From ZC4RG30 sp963726085 (GTDB lineage: Bacteria; Pseudomonadota; Gammaproteobacteria; Steroidobacterales; Steroidobacteraceae), in the NCBI GenBank assembly GCA_963726085.1, contig CAVSAR010000007.1:62001-126000 (forward strand): a DNA stretch of 64,000 nucleotides, written 5' to 3'. The notes under the pieces are model-generated. The model had not been told where the DNA came from. It did not search any database and was given only the letters and a program-made list of their open reading frames with translations. Below are positions 56,721 through 64,000 of the stretch, piece by piece. Made by a program: the position numbers and the translations under genes. The first letter of the stretch is position 1, and each line of letters opens with the position of its first letter.

Positions 56721-57717
56721 TTAGGCAAGCAGGCGATGCAGCACGGCCATCTGCGCCGGCATGCGATTGTAGGCTTCGCGCACGACGACGCTGCGCGGGC
56801 CATCAAGCACGGCATCGGTCACGGCGACATTACGCCGCACCGGCAGGCAGTGCATGAAATGGGCATTGGCGTGCGCGTCAGCAAACCAGGAGTCGTTCAC
56901 GCACCAGCCAGCGAGTTTCTCGCGCAGGCCGGCATCGGCCACGGCGTTGCCATAGTGCTTGGTCGAGCCCCATTCCTTGGCATACAGCACATGCGCGCCC
57001 GTGCAGCGCGGCGGCGCGGTCGGTGGTCTCCGTGAACGAGCCACCGGAGGCCTTGGACAGTTTCTCGGCCTTGGCGCGCAGCGTTGCCGGCACTTCGTAC
57101 CCTTCCGGCCGCAGCACCACCACTTCCATGCCGCGCTGCGCGGCCATGGTCATGGTGGCGGCCGGCACGGCCAGCGGCAGTGCGCGCGGATGGTTGACCC
57201 AGGACAGCACGAACTTGCCCTGCGTGGGGACCTTCAGTTCATCCAAGGTCTTCCAGTCCGCCAGCGCCTGGCAGGGATGGTTCATCGCCGATTCCATGTT
57301 GATCAGCGGCTTATCCACCAGCGCGGCCATGGCCTTGAAGGTGGTCTCGGCCAGGTCGGCCTTGAGGTCAATGCCTTCGGCGAAGGCCCGGATGCCCAGT
57401 GCATCCGCATACGACGCCAGCACTGGAATGCCTTCGCGAATATGCTCGGCGCGATCGCCATTCATCACCGCACCCGTGCGTGTTTCCAGGTTCCATGTGC
57501 CCTGGCCTGGCGTGATGACGAAGGAACTGCCACCCAGCCGGGCCATGCCCGCCTGGAACGACGCCAGCGTGCGCAAGCATGGATTCATGAACAGCAGGCC
57601 CAGAACCTTGCCGGCCAGTGCCTGCGGCTCAGGGGATTTTTCCAGCTTCTGCGCCAGCGCGATTAGATCGCGCACGGCTGCCGGTTCCAGGTCTGCCAGG
57701 TCGATAAAGCGCTTCAT
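56721..57717 (-). CDS. argF': N-acylornithine transcarbamylase (AOTCase/SOTCase type), one indel
   Basis: It starts MKRFIDLADLEPAAVRDL. The carbamoyl-phosphate motif is LRTLASF, and MNHPCQALAD and HCLPVRRNV follow. HCLP-x-RRN is the signature of acetylornithine or succinylornithine transcarbamylases; ordinary OTCase differs there. The whole sequence (QGTWNLETRTGAVMNGD, WVNHPRALPLAVP, FMHCLPVRRNVAVTD) is nearer to the Bacteroides succinylornithine enzyme as I remember it. At the specificity position (Glu92 in Xanthomonas, Pro90 in Bacteroides) it has Ala in NGDRAEHI. One extra G near 57006 breaks the frame; without it, LHGAHVLYAKEWGS follows. Start overlaps the argD stop (ATGA). Confidence 0.85.
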
Positions 57718-58893
57718 ATTCGCTTGAGCGCAGCGACCAGCAGGTCGACCTCAGCCTCCTTGAGGATGAACGCCGGCAGCAGCCGCAGCACGTTCGGATC
57801 GCCACTGGTGCCGGCGAGGATGTCCTGCTCCAGCAATGCCTTTTGCACCTGGCTGGCGGGTACCTTCGTGATCAGGCCGGTGAGGAAGCCGGCGCCCTGG
57901 TGGCCGGTGACCGGTCCCACGATGCAGGTCTTGCGGATGTAGGCGCTGACCCGCTGCACGTTGGCCAGCAGATCTTCGCGCTCGATGGCGTCGATACAGG
58001 CCTCGATGGCGGCGCAGGCCATGGGGCCGCCACCGAAGGTGGTGCCCAGTGCATCCAGCTTCACCGCATCGGCGGCCTTCTTCATCATCAGCAAAGCGCC
58101 GCAGGGAAAGCCATTGCCCAGCGCCTTTGCCGTGGTGATCATGTCGGGCGTTACGCCGTACATGTTGGCGCAGAAGGGGTGACCGACGCGGCCCATGCCA
58201 CATTGCACTTCATCGAAGATGAGGATGGCGCCGGTCTCATCGCAGCGCTTGCGCACAGCCTTGAGATAGTCCGCGCCCAGGTCGAAACGCGCCGCCCACG
58301 CCCTGCACCGGCTCCACCACCACTGCGGCGGTCTTGTCCGTGATCTGGTCCAACGCGGACGCGTCGCGCCGCGGCAGGAACTTGACGTCAAAAGGCGTGC
58401 GCGGAAAGCCATACCACTTCTTGGCAGCGCCCCAGGTCAGCGCGCCCGCCGCCGCGGTGCGCCCATGGAAGCTCTGTTCCAGCGCCACGACCTCGGTGCG
58501 ACCCGGATTGAGCGTGAACGCCATCTTGAGCGCGTTCTCGTTGGCCTCGGCGCCGCTGTTGATGAAGAACACGCTCTCCACCGGCAGGCGCGAGAACGCG
58601 ATGAGCTTGTTGGCCGCGCGCGTGCGCACGTCCATGGGAATGGCATTGCTCTGGAAGTTGACGGCGCGCGCCTGCTCGCTCAAGGCCCGCGTCCAGGCCG
58701 GATGGCCATAGCCCAGTGCGGCCACGGCATGACCGCCATACAGATCGAGCACGCGGCGACCACCGGGGGATAACAGCCACACGCCTTCGGCGCGCGACAC
58801 CTCGAGCGGGTACTGCGCGAATACGGGCGCCAGCGGATCATGCGCGGCGTGGGTGGGCTCCGTTTTGGCAGCCACTGCGTGGTTCGTTGCCAT
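57714..58893 (-). CDS. argD: Acetylornithine (acylornithine) aminotransferase, one indel
   Basis: Class III PLP aminotransferase that makes N-acylornithine from the semialdehyde. Motifs: GGHAVAALGYGHP, FFINSGAEANENALKMA, SFHGRTAAAGALTWG, then FDEVQCGMGRVG, and the PLP lysine in TTAKALGNGFPCGALL. The frame shifts near 58290, where VQGVGGA should run into RFDLGADYLKAV; a CG pair appears to be lost. Start at ATG 58893, with AAGGA seven bases upstream. About 393 residues after repair. Confidence 0.9.
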
Positions 58894-58910
58894 GTTCATT
58901 CCTTTTTCCC

Positions 58911-59972
58911 TTAAGTCCAGCCTGCTGCCGGTGCGGTAAGTCCCGCCGTTTCCGGCAGGCCCAGCAGGCGGTTCATCCATTGCATGGCGCCACCGGCGGC
59001 GCCCTTGTTGAGATTGTCGAGCACGCTCAACACGGCGATGCTGTTGCCGTCGCTGGCCACCGAGAGGCGCGCGTAGTTGCTGCCTGCCACGTCTTTCACG
59101 CGTGGCGGTTGCGCACTGACGCTGACGAATGGCGAATGCGCATAGAACTTCGCGAACGCCTCGACCAGCTCGGCCATGGCGGCGCCCGGCTTGGCCAGCT
59201 GCGCCTGCACGGTGACATGGATGCCCCTCGCGAACGGACCGGAGTGCGGCACGAAGGAGAACTTCGCATCCACGCCACTGGCGGCCTTGGCGCAGGCGGT
59301 GACTTCCGGGGTGTGCCGATGCGCCAGCGGGTTGTAGGCATACAGATCGCTGTGGCGCAGCGGATGATGTGTGCCTTCGACGGGCTTGCGGCCTGAACCG
59401 GTGCTCCCGGTGATGCCGGATACAAACAGCTGCGGCGTCGCCAGCCCTAGTTTCAGCAGCGGCACCGAGGCGAGGAGAATCGCGGTGGCAAAGCATCCTG
59501 GATGTGCCACGTGAGTAGTCGGTGATGTCGCCAGATGCTCGGGCACCGCGCAGGTGAACTGCGACAGGCGCTGCGGCGCGCCGTGCGCGTGCTTGTACAC
59601 CGCCGCATAGGCATCGGCAGTGGAGTAACGATAATCCGCCGAGATGTCCACTACGCGCGGCTTGGTGCCGGCGCGCTCCGCAGCAGACAACAGCTTGTCG
59701 ATCAGCGCCGCCGACGCGCCATGCGGCGCAGCCGAAAAGATCGCGCTCACCGGCAGGGTGGCCACCAGCTGTTCGATCTGCTCGATGGCTGCGAACTTCG
59801 TGTCGGGGTAGGCGCTGGCCAGGTGTCCAAACGCCTTGGCCACCGGCTCGCCAGGCTGGCTGTCAGAAAGAATCCCCGCGAGCCTGTAGTTGGGATGCCC
59901 CGCGATCAGGCGCAGCAGCTCACCGGCCACATAGCCGGTGCCGCCCAATACGATGGTGGGGATCGCGCTCAT
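58911..59972 (-). CDS. argC: N-acetyl-gamma-glutamyl-phosphate reductase
   Basis: 353 residues. The NADP-binding start IPTIVLGGTGYVAGELLRL and the catalytic Cys in VAHPGCFATAILLA are clear; GITGSTGSGRKP and the HRHTPEV motif follow. It reduces acylglutamyl phosphate to the semialdehyde. The ATG follows the stop codon of the upstream gene directly, so the two are translationally coupled. Intact. Confidence 0.95.
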   Translation of the reverse strand: MSAIPTIVLGGTGYVAGELLRLIAGHPNYRLAGILSDSQPGEPVAKAFGHLASAYPDTKFAAIEQIEQLVATLPVSAIFSAAPHGASAALIDKLLSAAERAGTKPRVVDISADYRYSTADAYAAVYKHAHGAPQRLSQFTCAVPEHLATSPTTHVAHPGCFATAILLASVPLLKLGLATPQLFVSGITGSTGSGRKPVEGTHHPLRHSDLYAYNPLAHRHTPEVTACAKAASGVDAKFSFVPHSGPFARGIHVTVQAQLAKPGAAMAELVEAFAKFYAHSPFVSVSAQPPRVKDVAGSNYARLSVASDGNSIAVLSVLDNLNKGAAGGAMQWMNRLLGLPETAGLTAPAAGWT

Positions 59973-61052
59973 TCAGTTGGCTACCGGGGCCGGGAACTTC
60001 GCGCCCAATCCGATGCTGTCGATCACGCAGTCGCCCAGCGCCGCACCATTGCTGATGGCGTTGAACGCCTTCACCTGCATCTGCTCTTCGATGATATCCA
60101 CGCCCACGCTGTTGTCCGTGGACGGCCCGGTGACCACCGATGGTTCGATGTGGAACCGCTCGCGCAGGATCTTGACGCCGCCCCAGGCCGCGACCGGATC
60201 GTTGGCCGACAGCACCACGCTGGTCATGGCCTTGCGGATGTCCTCGCATTCGAGGATGGCGTCGACGCCATAGGTGCCGATCAGGCCATCGCCCAATTCG
60301 AACACGATGCAATCGGGCCGGCGCGCGGCCAGCTCGGTCAGCATGGTGCGCGTCAGCGCCGGTCCGGTCTTGCCGGTGGTCGTGATGACGCCCAGGTCGG
60401 TGAAGATCAGCGCATTGCGCGCGCCAGAGTCTTCCATGGCCAGGATGTCACGCCGTAGCGAGACGCCCGTGGCCTTGAATACATCAACGATCAGGCCGCG
60501 ATGTCGCATGCGCGACACGATGGAGCAGGCTGCCGCGGTCTTGCCGGCTTCCATGCAGGTGCCGGCCAGGGCCACCACCGGCACGCCCTGCGTGTCGAGC
60601 ACGGCGTCATAGTCGAGCTTTCGGGAACCAGCCCGCGCCGGCACACCAATGCGCTCGCCCAGGAAGGGAAACTGCAGCACCACGCCCAGCACCTTGCAGT
60701 CAAAGGGCTTGCCCTTGTCCGGGTTGGCCGAATCGCAGATGCCCAGCACGCCGCCGATGTTGAGCATCTGGATGATGTCGCCGGCCTTGACCGATTTCGG
60801 CACATGTCCCGAATATCCAAACAGCGCGCGCCGCGGGCCCAGTGCACCCACGACGATATCCCCGCGCACCACCTTGGCCATGCGGCCGCTGGTCAGCTCC
60901 AGCGTGTTGTAGGTGGATTTGTTGGTCAGGATTTCCACGACCAGCACCACGCCTTCCTCGGCGGGAATCTCGTCGGAAATGCGCAGGTCATGCTTCAGCC
61001 CCAACGCCTGGGTTACCGAGCCGATCTTGTCCACCACTACCGTTCGCATCAT
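59973..61052 (-). CDS. P-loop protein of unknown function in the arginine operon
   Basis: 359 residues, cytoplasmic, intact. The N-terminal 140 residues form a domain with RGDIVVGALGPRRALFGYSG and VLGICDSANPDKGKP that I cannot place. The C-terminal half has a P-loop, ALAGTCMEAGKTAAACSI, then VFKATGVSLRRDIL, ALIFTDLGVITTTGKTG, CIVFELGDGLIGTYGVDA and LSANDPVAAWGG. This pattern resembles dethiobiotin-synthetase-like and DUF1611 proteins. One DUF1611 protein, DgcN, is an amino-acid N-acetyltransferase; a similar role as the missing N-acylglutamate-forming step is a hypothesis only. It fits tightly between argG (1 base) and argC (0 bases). Confidence 0.75.
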   Translation of the reverse strand: MMRTVVVDKIGSVTQALGLKHDLRISDEIPAEEGVVLVVEILTNKSTYNTLELTSGRMAKVVRGDIVVGALGPRRALFGYSGHVPKSVKAGDIIQMLNIGGVLGICDSANPDKGKPFDCKVLGVVLQFPFLGERIGVPARAGSRKLDYDAVLDTQGVPVVALAGTCMEAGKTAAACSIVSRMRHRGLIVDVFKATGVSLRRDILAMEDSGARNALIFTDLGVITTTGKTGPALTRTMLTELAARRPDCIVFELGDGLIGTYGVDAILECEDIRKAMTSVVLSANDPVAAWGGVKILRERFHIEPSVVTGPSTDNSVGVDIIEEQMQVKAFNAISNGAALGDCVIDSIGLGAKFPAPVAN

Positions 61053-61053
61053 C

Positions 61054-62291
61054 TCAGTCCTTCTTCTGCCGGGCCGCTTCGCCGGCCCGGCGGTGAAACA
61101 CGCCGGTGAGGGCGACTATCTTCGAAAAGCCCAGCGCATCCTGCGGCGTCCACTCGCCCACGGATTCGCCGTACACGCCCTTGGATGCCGCCATCAACGA
61201 GTAGGGGGATTCGACGCCCTCGATAAAGCACTGGCCGGGGCGCAGCAGCACGTACACCTCGCCGGTGACGCGCTCCTGCGATGACAACAGCAGCGCCTCG
61301 ATGTCGCGGCACACCGGGTCCAGCAGCTGGCCTTCATGCACCAGGTCACCGTAAGGCCCGGACACCAGCTCCTTGATCCGCTGTTGGCGCGGCGTCATCA
61401 CCAGCTTTTCCAGCTCGCGATGTGCGTTGAGCAGAATCTCGGCCGCCGGGGCCTCGAAGGCCACGCGACCCTTGGTGCCGATGATGGTGTCGCCCAGGTG
61501 AATGCCCCGGCCGATGCCGTATTCGGCGCCGATGGTCTCCAGCCGCTCGATCACTTCCACTGGCGACAGCCCCTTGCCGTCGAGGCCCACGGGGCGGCCC
61601 TGTTCGAAGCGGATCGTATGGTGCGAGGGCCGGGCCGGATTGCTGAACGCGTCCTTGGACAGCACCCAGGCGGAATCCGGAATGCTGCCCTTGGAAGTCA
61701 GGGTCTCGGTGCCGCCGATGGTCACGCCCCACAGGCCGCGGTTGATGGAATACGCGGCGCCATGCGGCGGCACGGGCAGGTTGCGTGCCGTGAGGTAGTC
61801 GAGCTCTTCCTGGCGCTTGAAGGCCCGGTCGCGCACGGGCGCGAACACCTCCAGGTCCGGGGCCAGCGTGCGCAGGGCCACCTCGAAGCGCACCTGGTCA
61901 TTGCCCGCGGCGGTACAGCCGTGGGCGATCATGTTGGTGCCCAGCTCGCGCGCCACGCGGGCAATGGTCTGCGCCTGCATCACGCGCTCGGCACCCACGC
62001 ACAGCGGATACATCTGGCCACGGCGCACGTTGCCCATGATCAGGAAGCGCAGCACCTGCTCGAAGTAGTCGGACCGGGCATCGACCTGGTGGTGGGCAAT
62101 CGCACCCAGCGCCAGTGAGCGCTCATGCAGGGTCTTGGCCGCCGCGGCATCGATGCCGCCGGTGTCCACCGTGACGGTGATGACCGGCCGGCCGGTGTTC
62201 TCGGCCACCCACGGCACCAGGAACGAGGTGTCGAGGCCGCCCGAATACGCGAGGACGATGGGCTTGGCGCCCGCATAGATAGTTCAGTCAT
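61054..62291 (-). CDS. argG: Argininosuccinate synthase, indel at the fifth codon
   Basis: It joins citrulline and aspartate using ATP. The N-terminal PP-motif AYSGGLDTSFLVPW is in frame with the rest, and HGCTAAGNDQVRFE, GRGIHLGDTIIGTKGR and PYSLMAASKGVYGE follow. The only start (ATG 62291, MTE) is one base out of frame: GAAC where GAAAC would give MTETIYAGAKPIVLAYSGG. So one A is probably missing from an A run. About 412 residues after repair, full length for the bacterial family. Confidence 0.92.
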
Positions 62292-62294
62292 GGT

Positions 62295-62747
62295 TCAGAC
62301 CCGGAAAACGGAGTGGAGGCGTTCGGTAAGGCGCTGCTGTGCCGCGGCGTCCTGGGTAGCAACGAAGATGGTGTCGTCACCGGAGATGGTGCCGACAACC
62401 TCGGGCCAGTGGGCCTTGTCGATGGCCACGGCAACGCTGGCAGCGGCACCCACGGTGGTGCGCACCACGGTGAGGGAGCCACCGGCGGTGCGGATTTCGC
62501 GAACGAACCTCGCGATGGCACCGAAGCTGCCTTGTGCGTTGGCCACTTCATCACCCGGGGGCAGGTAGCGTCCCTGGGCCTTGAGCACGCCCAGCTCGCG
62601 CATGTCGCGGCTGATGGAGGACTGCGTCACTTCGAACCCGTCCTGCTGCAGCAGCCGCACCAGGTCCGACTGGCGGCGCACGCTACCGTCGCGCAAGTGG
62701 CGCAGCAACGCGCTGCGACGCTCGGCGGTGTGGTGGTCTGTCTGCAT
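62295..62747 (-). CDS. argR: Arginine repressor ArgR
   Basis: 150 residues. An N-terminal winged helix (RQSDLVRLLQQDGFEVTQSS then ISRDMRELGVLK) is followed by the C-terminal arginine-binding hexamer domain (VRTTVGAAASVAVAIDKAHW, VVGTISGDDTIFVAT). Arginine-bound ArgR represses biosynthetic genes. It is the first gene of the operon, three bases before argG, so it probably controls itself and the whole cluster through the ARG box at its start. Confidence 0.95.
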   Translation of the reverse strand: MQTDHHTAERRSALLRHLRDGSVRRQSDLVRLLQQDGFEVTQSSISRDMRELGVLKAQGRYLPPGDEVANAQGSFGAIARFVREIRTAGGSLTVVRTTVGAAASVAVAIDKAHWPEVVGTISGDDTIFVATQDAAAQQRLTERLHSVFRV

Positions 62748-62756
62748 AATAATTCA
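62743..62756. promoter_or_regulatory. ARG box at the argR start
   Basis: TGCATAATAATTCA on the plus strand (TGAATTATTATGCA on the minus) matches the ArgR palindrome TGAAT-N4-ATTCA except for one base. It overlaps the argR start codon; a second TATGCATA half-palindrome follows at about 62761-62768. Confidence 0.65.
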
Positions 62757-62802
62757 CACTATATGCATAAACAGCCAACGATTCAAGCCCGGTTTGGCTG
62801 GG

Positions 62803-63387
62803 TCAGGAGGCGCCGCTGGCCTGCACCAGGCAGGCCGCAGCCTCGCGCGCTGCCTCGGCAGCCCCGCCATTGCCTTCCATCTGGCTGGCCACCGCGGCCC
62901 CGTCATAGAGCAGTACCAGCTGCCGGGCCAAGGCTGCCGGGTCACGCGCGCCAGCGTCGCTACTCAGTTGCTGCAGCAGGTTGCGCAACCACTCGCGCGA
63001 CTGGGCGCACACGCTGCGCACGCTGTCCTCGGCGCGCAGCTCGGCATTGGCGCGCACGAAGGCGCAGCCGCGATAGCCGCTATTGGCAGCGGTTTCACGC
63101 ATGTCGTCGAAGAGGCTGAGGATCTTCTCGCGCGCGGACGCCTGCAGCGCAAGTCGGGCAGTGACCCGTGCCACCCGGGCCTCGTGGCGCGCGGTGAGGT
63201 AGGCGCGGATCAGCTCGTCCTTGCTGCCGAACGCGTTGTACAGCGAGGCCTTGGCCACCCCGGCCCGCTCGATCACCCGGTCTATGCCCACTGTGTTGAT
63301 GCCTTCCTCGTAAAACAGCTCCTGGGCGGCGGCCAGCAGCCGCTCACGGGCAGAAACCTTTTCCAGAACAAGGGGTTTGGTATGCAT
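62803..63387 (-). CDS. TetR/AcrR family repressor
   Basis: 194 residues. The N-terminal helix-turn-helix reads LLAAAQELFYEEGINTVGID and RAGVAKASLYNAFGSKDELI. The C-terminal ligand domain includes the conserved YRGCAFVRANAEL, as in the YxaF/LmrA subgroup. It is divergent from the MFS gene with two palindromes between them, so it most likely represses both genes and responds to a compound that the transporter exports. Confidence 0.92.
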   Translation of the reverse strand: MHTKPLVLEKVSARERLLAAAQELFYEEGINTVGIDRVIERAGVAKASLYNAFGSKDELIRAYLTARHEARVARVTARLALQASAREKILSLFDDMRETAANSGYRGCAFVRANAELRAEDSVRSVCAQSREWLRNLLQQLSSDAGARDPAALARQLVLLYDGAAVASQMEGNGGAAEAAREAAACLVQASGAS

Positions 63388-63400
63388 GGCATTTCTCCTG

Positions 63401-63428
63401 TTGACGATACTAGACCGATCGGTATACT
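63401..63428 (+). promoter_or_regulatory. Promoter of the MFS gene
   Basis: TTGACG (63401-63406) and TATACT (63423-63428) are 16 bases apart, a strong sigma-70 promoter. The first TetR palindrome fills the spacer. Confidence 0.65.
63411..63426. promoter_or_regulatory. TetR operator 1
   Basis: TAGACCGATCGGTATA, a near-perfect palindrome (TAGACC / GGTATA) located between the -35 and -10 boxes. Confidence 0.65.
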
Positions 63429-63440
63429 GCAGTCCAGTAG

Positions 63441-63456
63441 TAGACAGAACGGTCTA
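63441..63456. promoter_or_regulatory. TetR operator 2
   Basis: TAGACAGAACGGTCTA has the same half-sites as operator 1, exactly 30 bases downstream (about three helical turns), near the predicted start of transcription. Confidence 0.65.
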
Positions 63457-63480
63457 CTCAGTACTGACAGGGAGAGATTT

Positions 63481-64000
63481 ATGAGATCGAGCAAGTCCGG
63501 GTTGAAGCTGTCGCCGGGGATCGCCTTTTTCCTGATGGCGTCGATCACCGTGACGTTCATGGCCTCGGCCAGTGCGCCGATGCCCCTGTATCCGCACTAC
63601 CAGTCCCAGTGGGGATTCAGTTCGCTGGTCATCACCGTGATCTTTGGCGTGTATGCGCTGGCGGTATTGGCGGCGCTGCTGGTCCTGGGACGCCTGTCGG
63701 ACCATGTCGGGCGGCGGCCGGTGCTGCTTGCCGCCATCGCAATTCAAGCATCTACCATGTGGCTGTTTGCCCATGCCGATGGACTGGCGGCGCTGCTGGC
63801 GGCGCGTGTGATCCAGGGACTGGCCACCGGCGCGGCCATCGCTGCGGTCGGCGCAGGCTTGCTTGATCTGGACAAGGGTCGCGGCGCGCTGGCCAACGCC
63901 ATCACCACGCCCATCGGCACCGCGCTGGGCGGCGTGGTGGCCGGGCTGTTTGTGCGCCTGTTGCCGGCACCGGCTGAGCTTATCTACCTGGTGCTGGGTG
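63481..64000 (+). CDS. MFS transporter, N-terminal part (cut by window end)
   Basis: 173 residues in the window, five or six membrane helices. The A-motif between helices 2 and 3 is LGRLSDHVGRRPVLL, and helix 5 has the RVIQGLATGAAIAAVGAGLL region typical of drug exporters. GGGAG precedes the ATG. Substrate unknown; the divergent TetR regulator suggests inducible efflux. Confidence 0.92.
   Translation, partial: MRSSKSGLKLSPGIAFFLMASITVTFMASASAPMPLYPHYQSQWGFSSLVITVIFGVYALAVLAALLVLGRLSDHVGRRPVLLAAIAIQASTMWLFAHADGLAALLAARVIQGLATGAAIAAVGAGLLDLDKGRGALANAITTPIGTALGGVVAGLFVRLLPAPAELIYLVLG

Noticed and set aside
56721..57717. Ordinary ornithine transcarbamylase
   Set aside because: The HCLPVRRN motif and the TWNLET and HPRALP segments fit N-acylornithine enzymes instead.

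Overview
The window is GC-rich gammaproteobacterial chromosome. Supporting evidence is the conserved engB / cytochrome c4 / dsbA block, UbiK, LptM beside DNA polymerase I, GlnK-AmtB under a sigma-54 promoter, CorA and ArgR. The many exported proteins of the DUF1592, DUF1552, DUF4382 and DUF6152 types suggest a soil or freshwater lineage near Steroidobacterales/Nevskiales; that placement is inference. No rRNA, CRISPR array, insertion sequence or prophage was seen.

Layout. 0-2.1 kb: amtB and a GlnK lacking its T-loop, behind an NtrC/sigma-54 control region. 2.2-4.9 kb: ubiK, small envelope proteins and a membrane-anchored cytochrome c. 4.97-11.3 kb: an export-oriented operon of DUF1592 cytochrome, DUF1552, metallo-beta-lactamase fold and ankyrin-repeat proteins. 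11.3-15.8 kb: a DUF4382 lipoprotein, a frameshifted GIY-YIG-like gene and a VOC protein. 15.9-26.6 kb: tRNA-Arg, corA, dsbA, cytochrome c4, engB, a CE15 glucuronoyl esterase, polA, lptM, an acyl-CoA ligase remnant, FKBP, DUF4159 and a START-like protein.

26.6-54.2 kb holds the most unusual part: eight paralogous exported proteins of about 850-895 residues. Each has an N-terminal G8 domain followed by a parallel beta-helix with the motifs of vertebrate CEMIP/TMEM2, which are hyaluronan-binding or hyaluronan-degrading proteins. Copies 1-4 are on the minus strand, 5-7 on the plus strand and 8 on the minus strand. They fall into two subfamilies. Five share an upstream motif and all eight have a G-tract just before the start codon. 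Between them lie a soluble cytochrome c, a VioB-type ferritin-like protein, DUF6152 and partner proteins, a quinol-monooxygenase-like protein and a degenerate retropepsin-like protein. This suggests secreted glycan binding or cleavage combined with periplasmic redox chemistry.

54.5-62.8 kb is an arginine operon read on the minus strand: argR-argG-X-argC-argD-argF'-argB-argH. Its transcarbamylase resembles N-succinyl/N-acetylornithine enzymes rather than ordinary OTCase. X is an unidentified P-loop protein, and argA, argJ and argE are absent locally. The window ends with a divergent TetR / MFS pair that has two operator palindromes.

Many genes, including several arginine genes, are broken by single-base or dinucleotide indels, mostly in homopolymers. 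This looks more like residual sequencing error than real decay. Copies 5, 6 and 8 of the array carry most of them.
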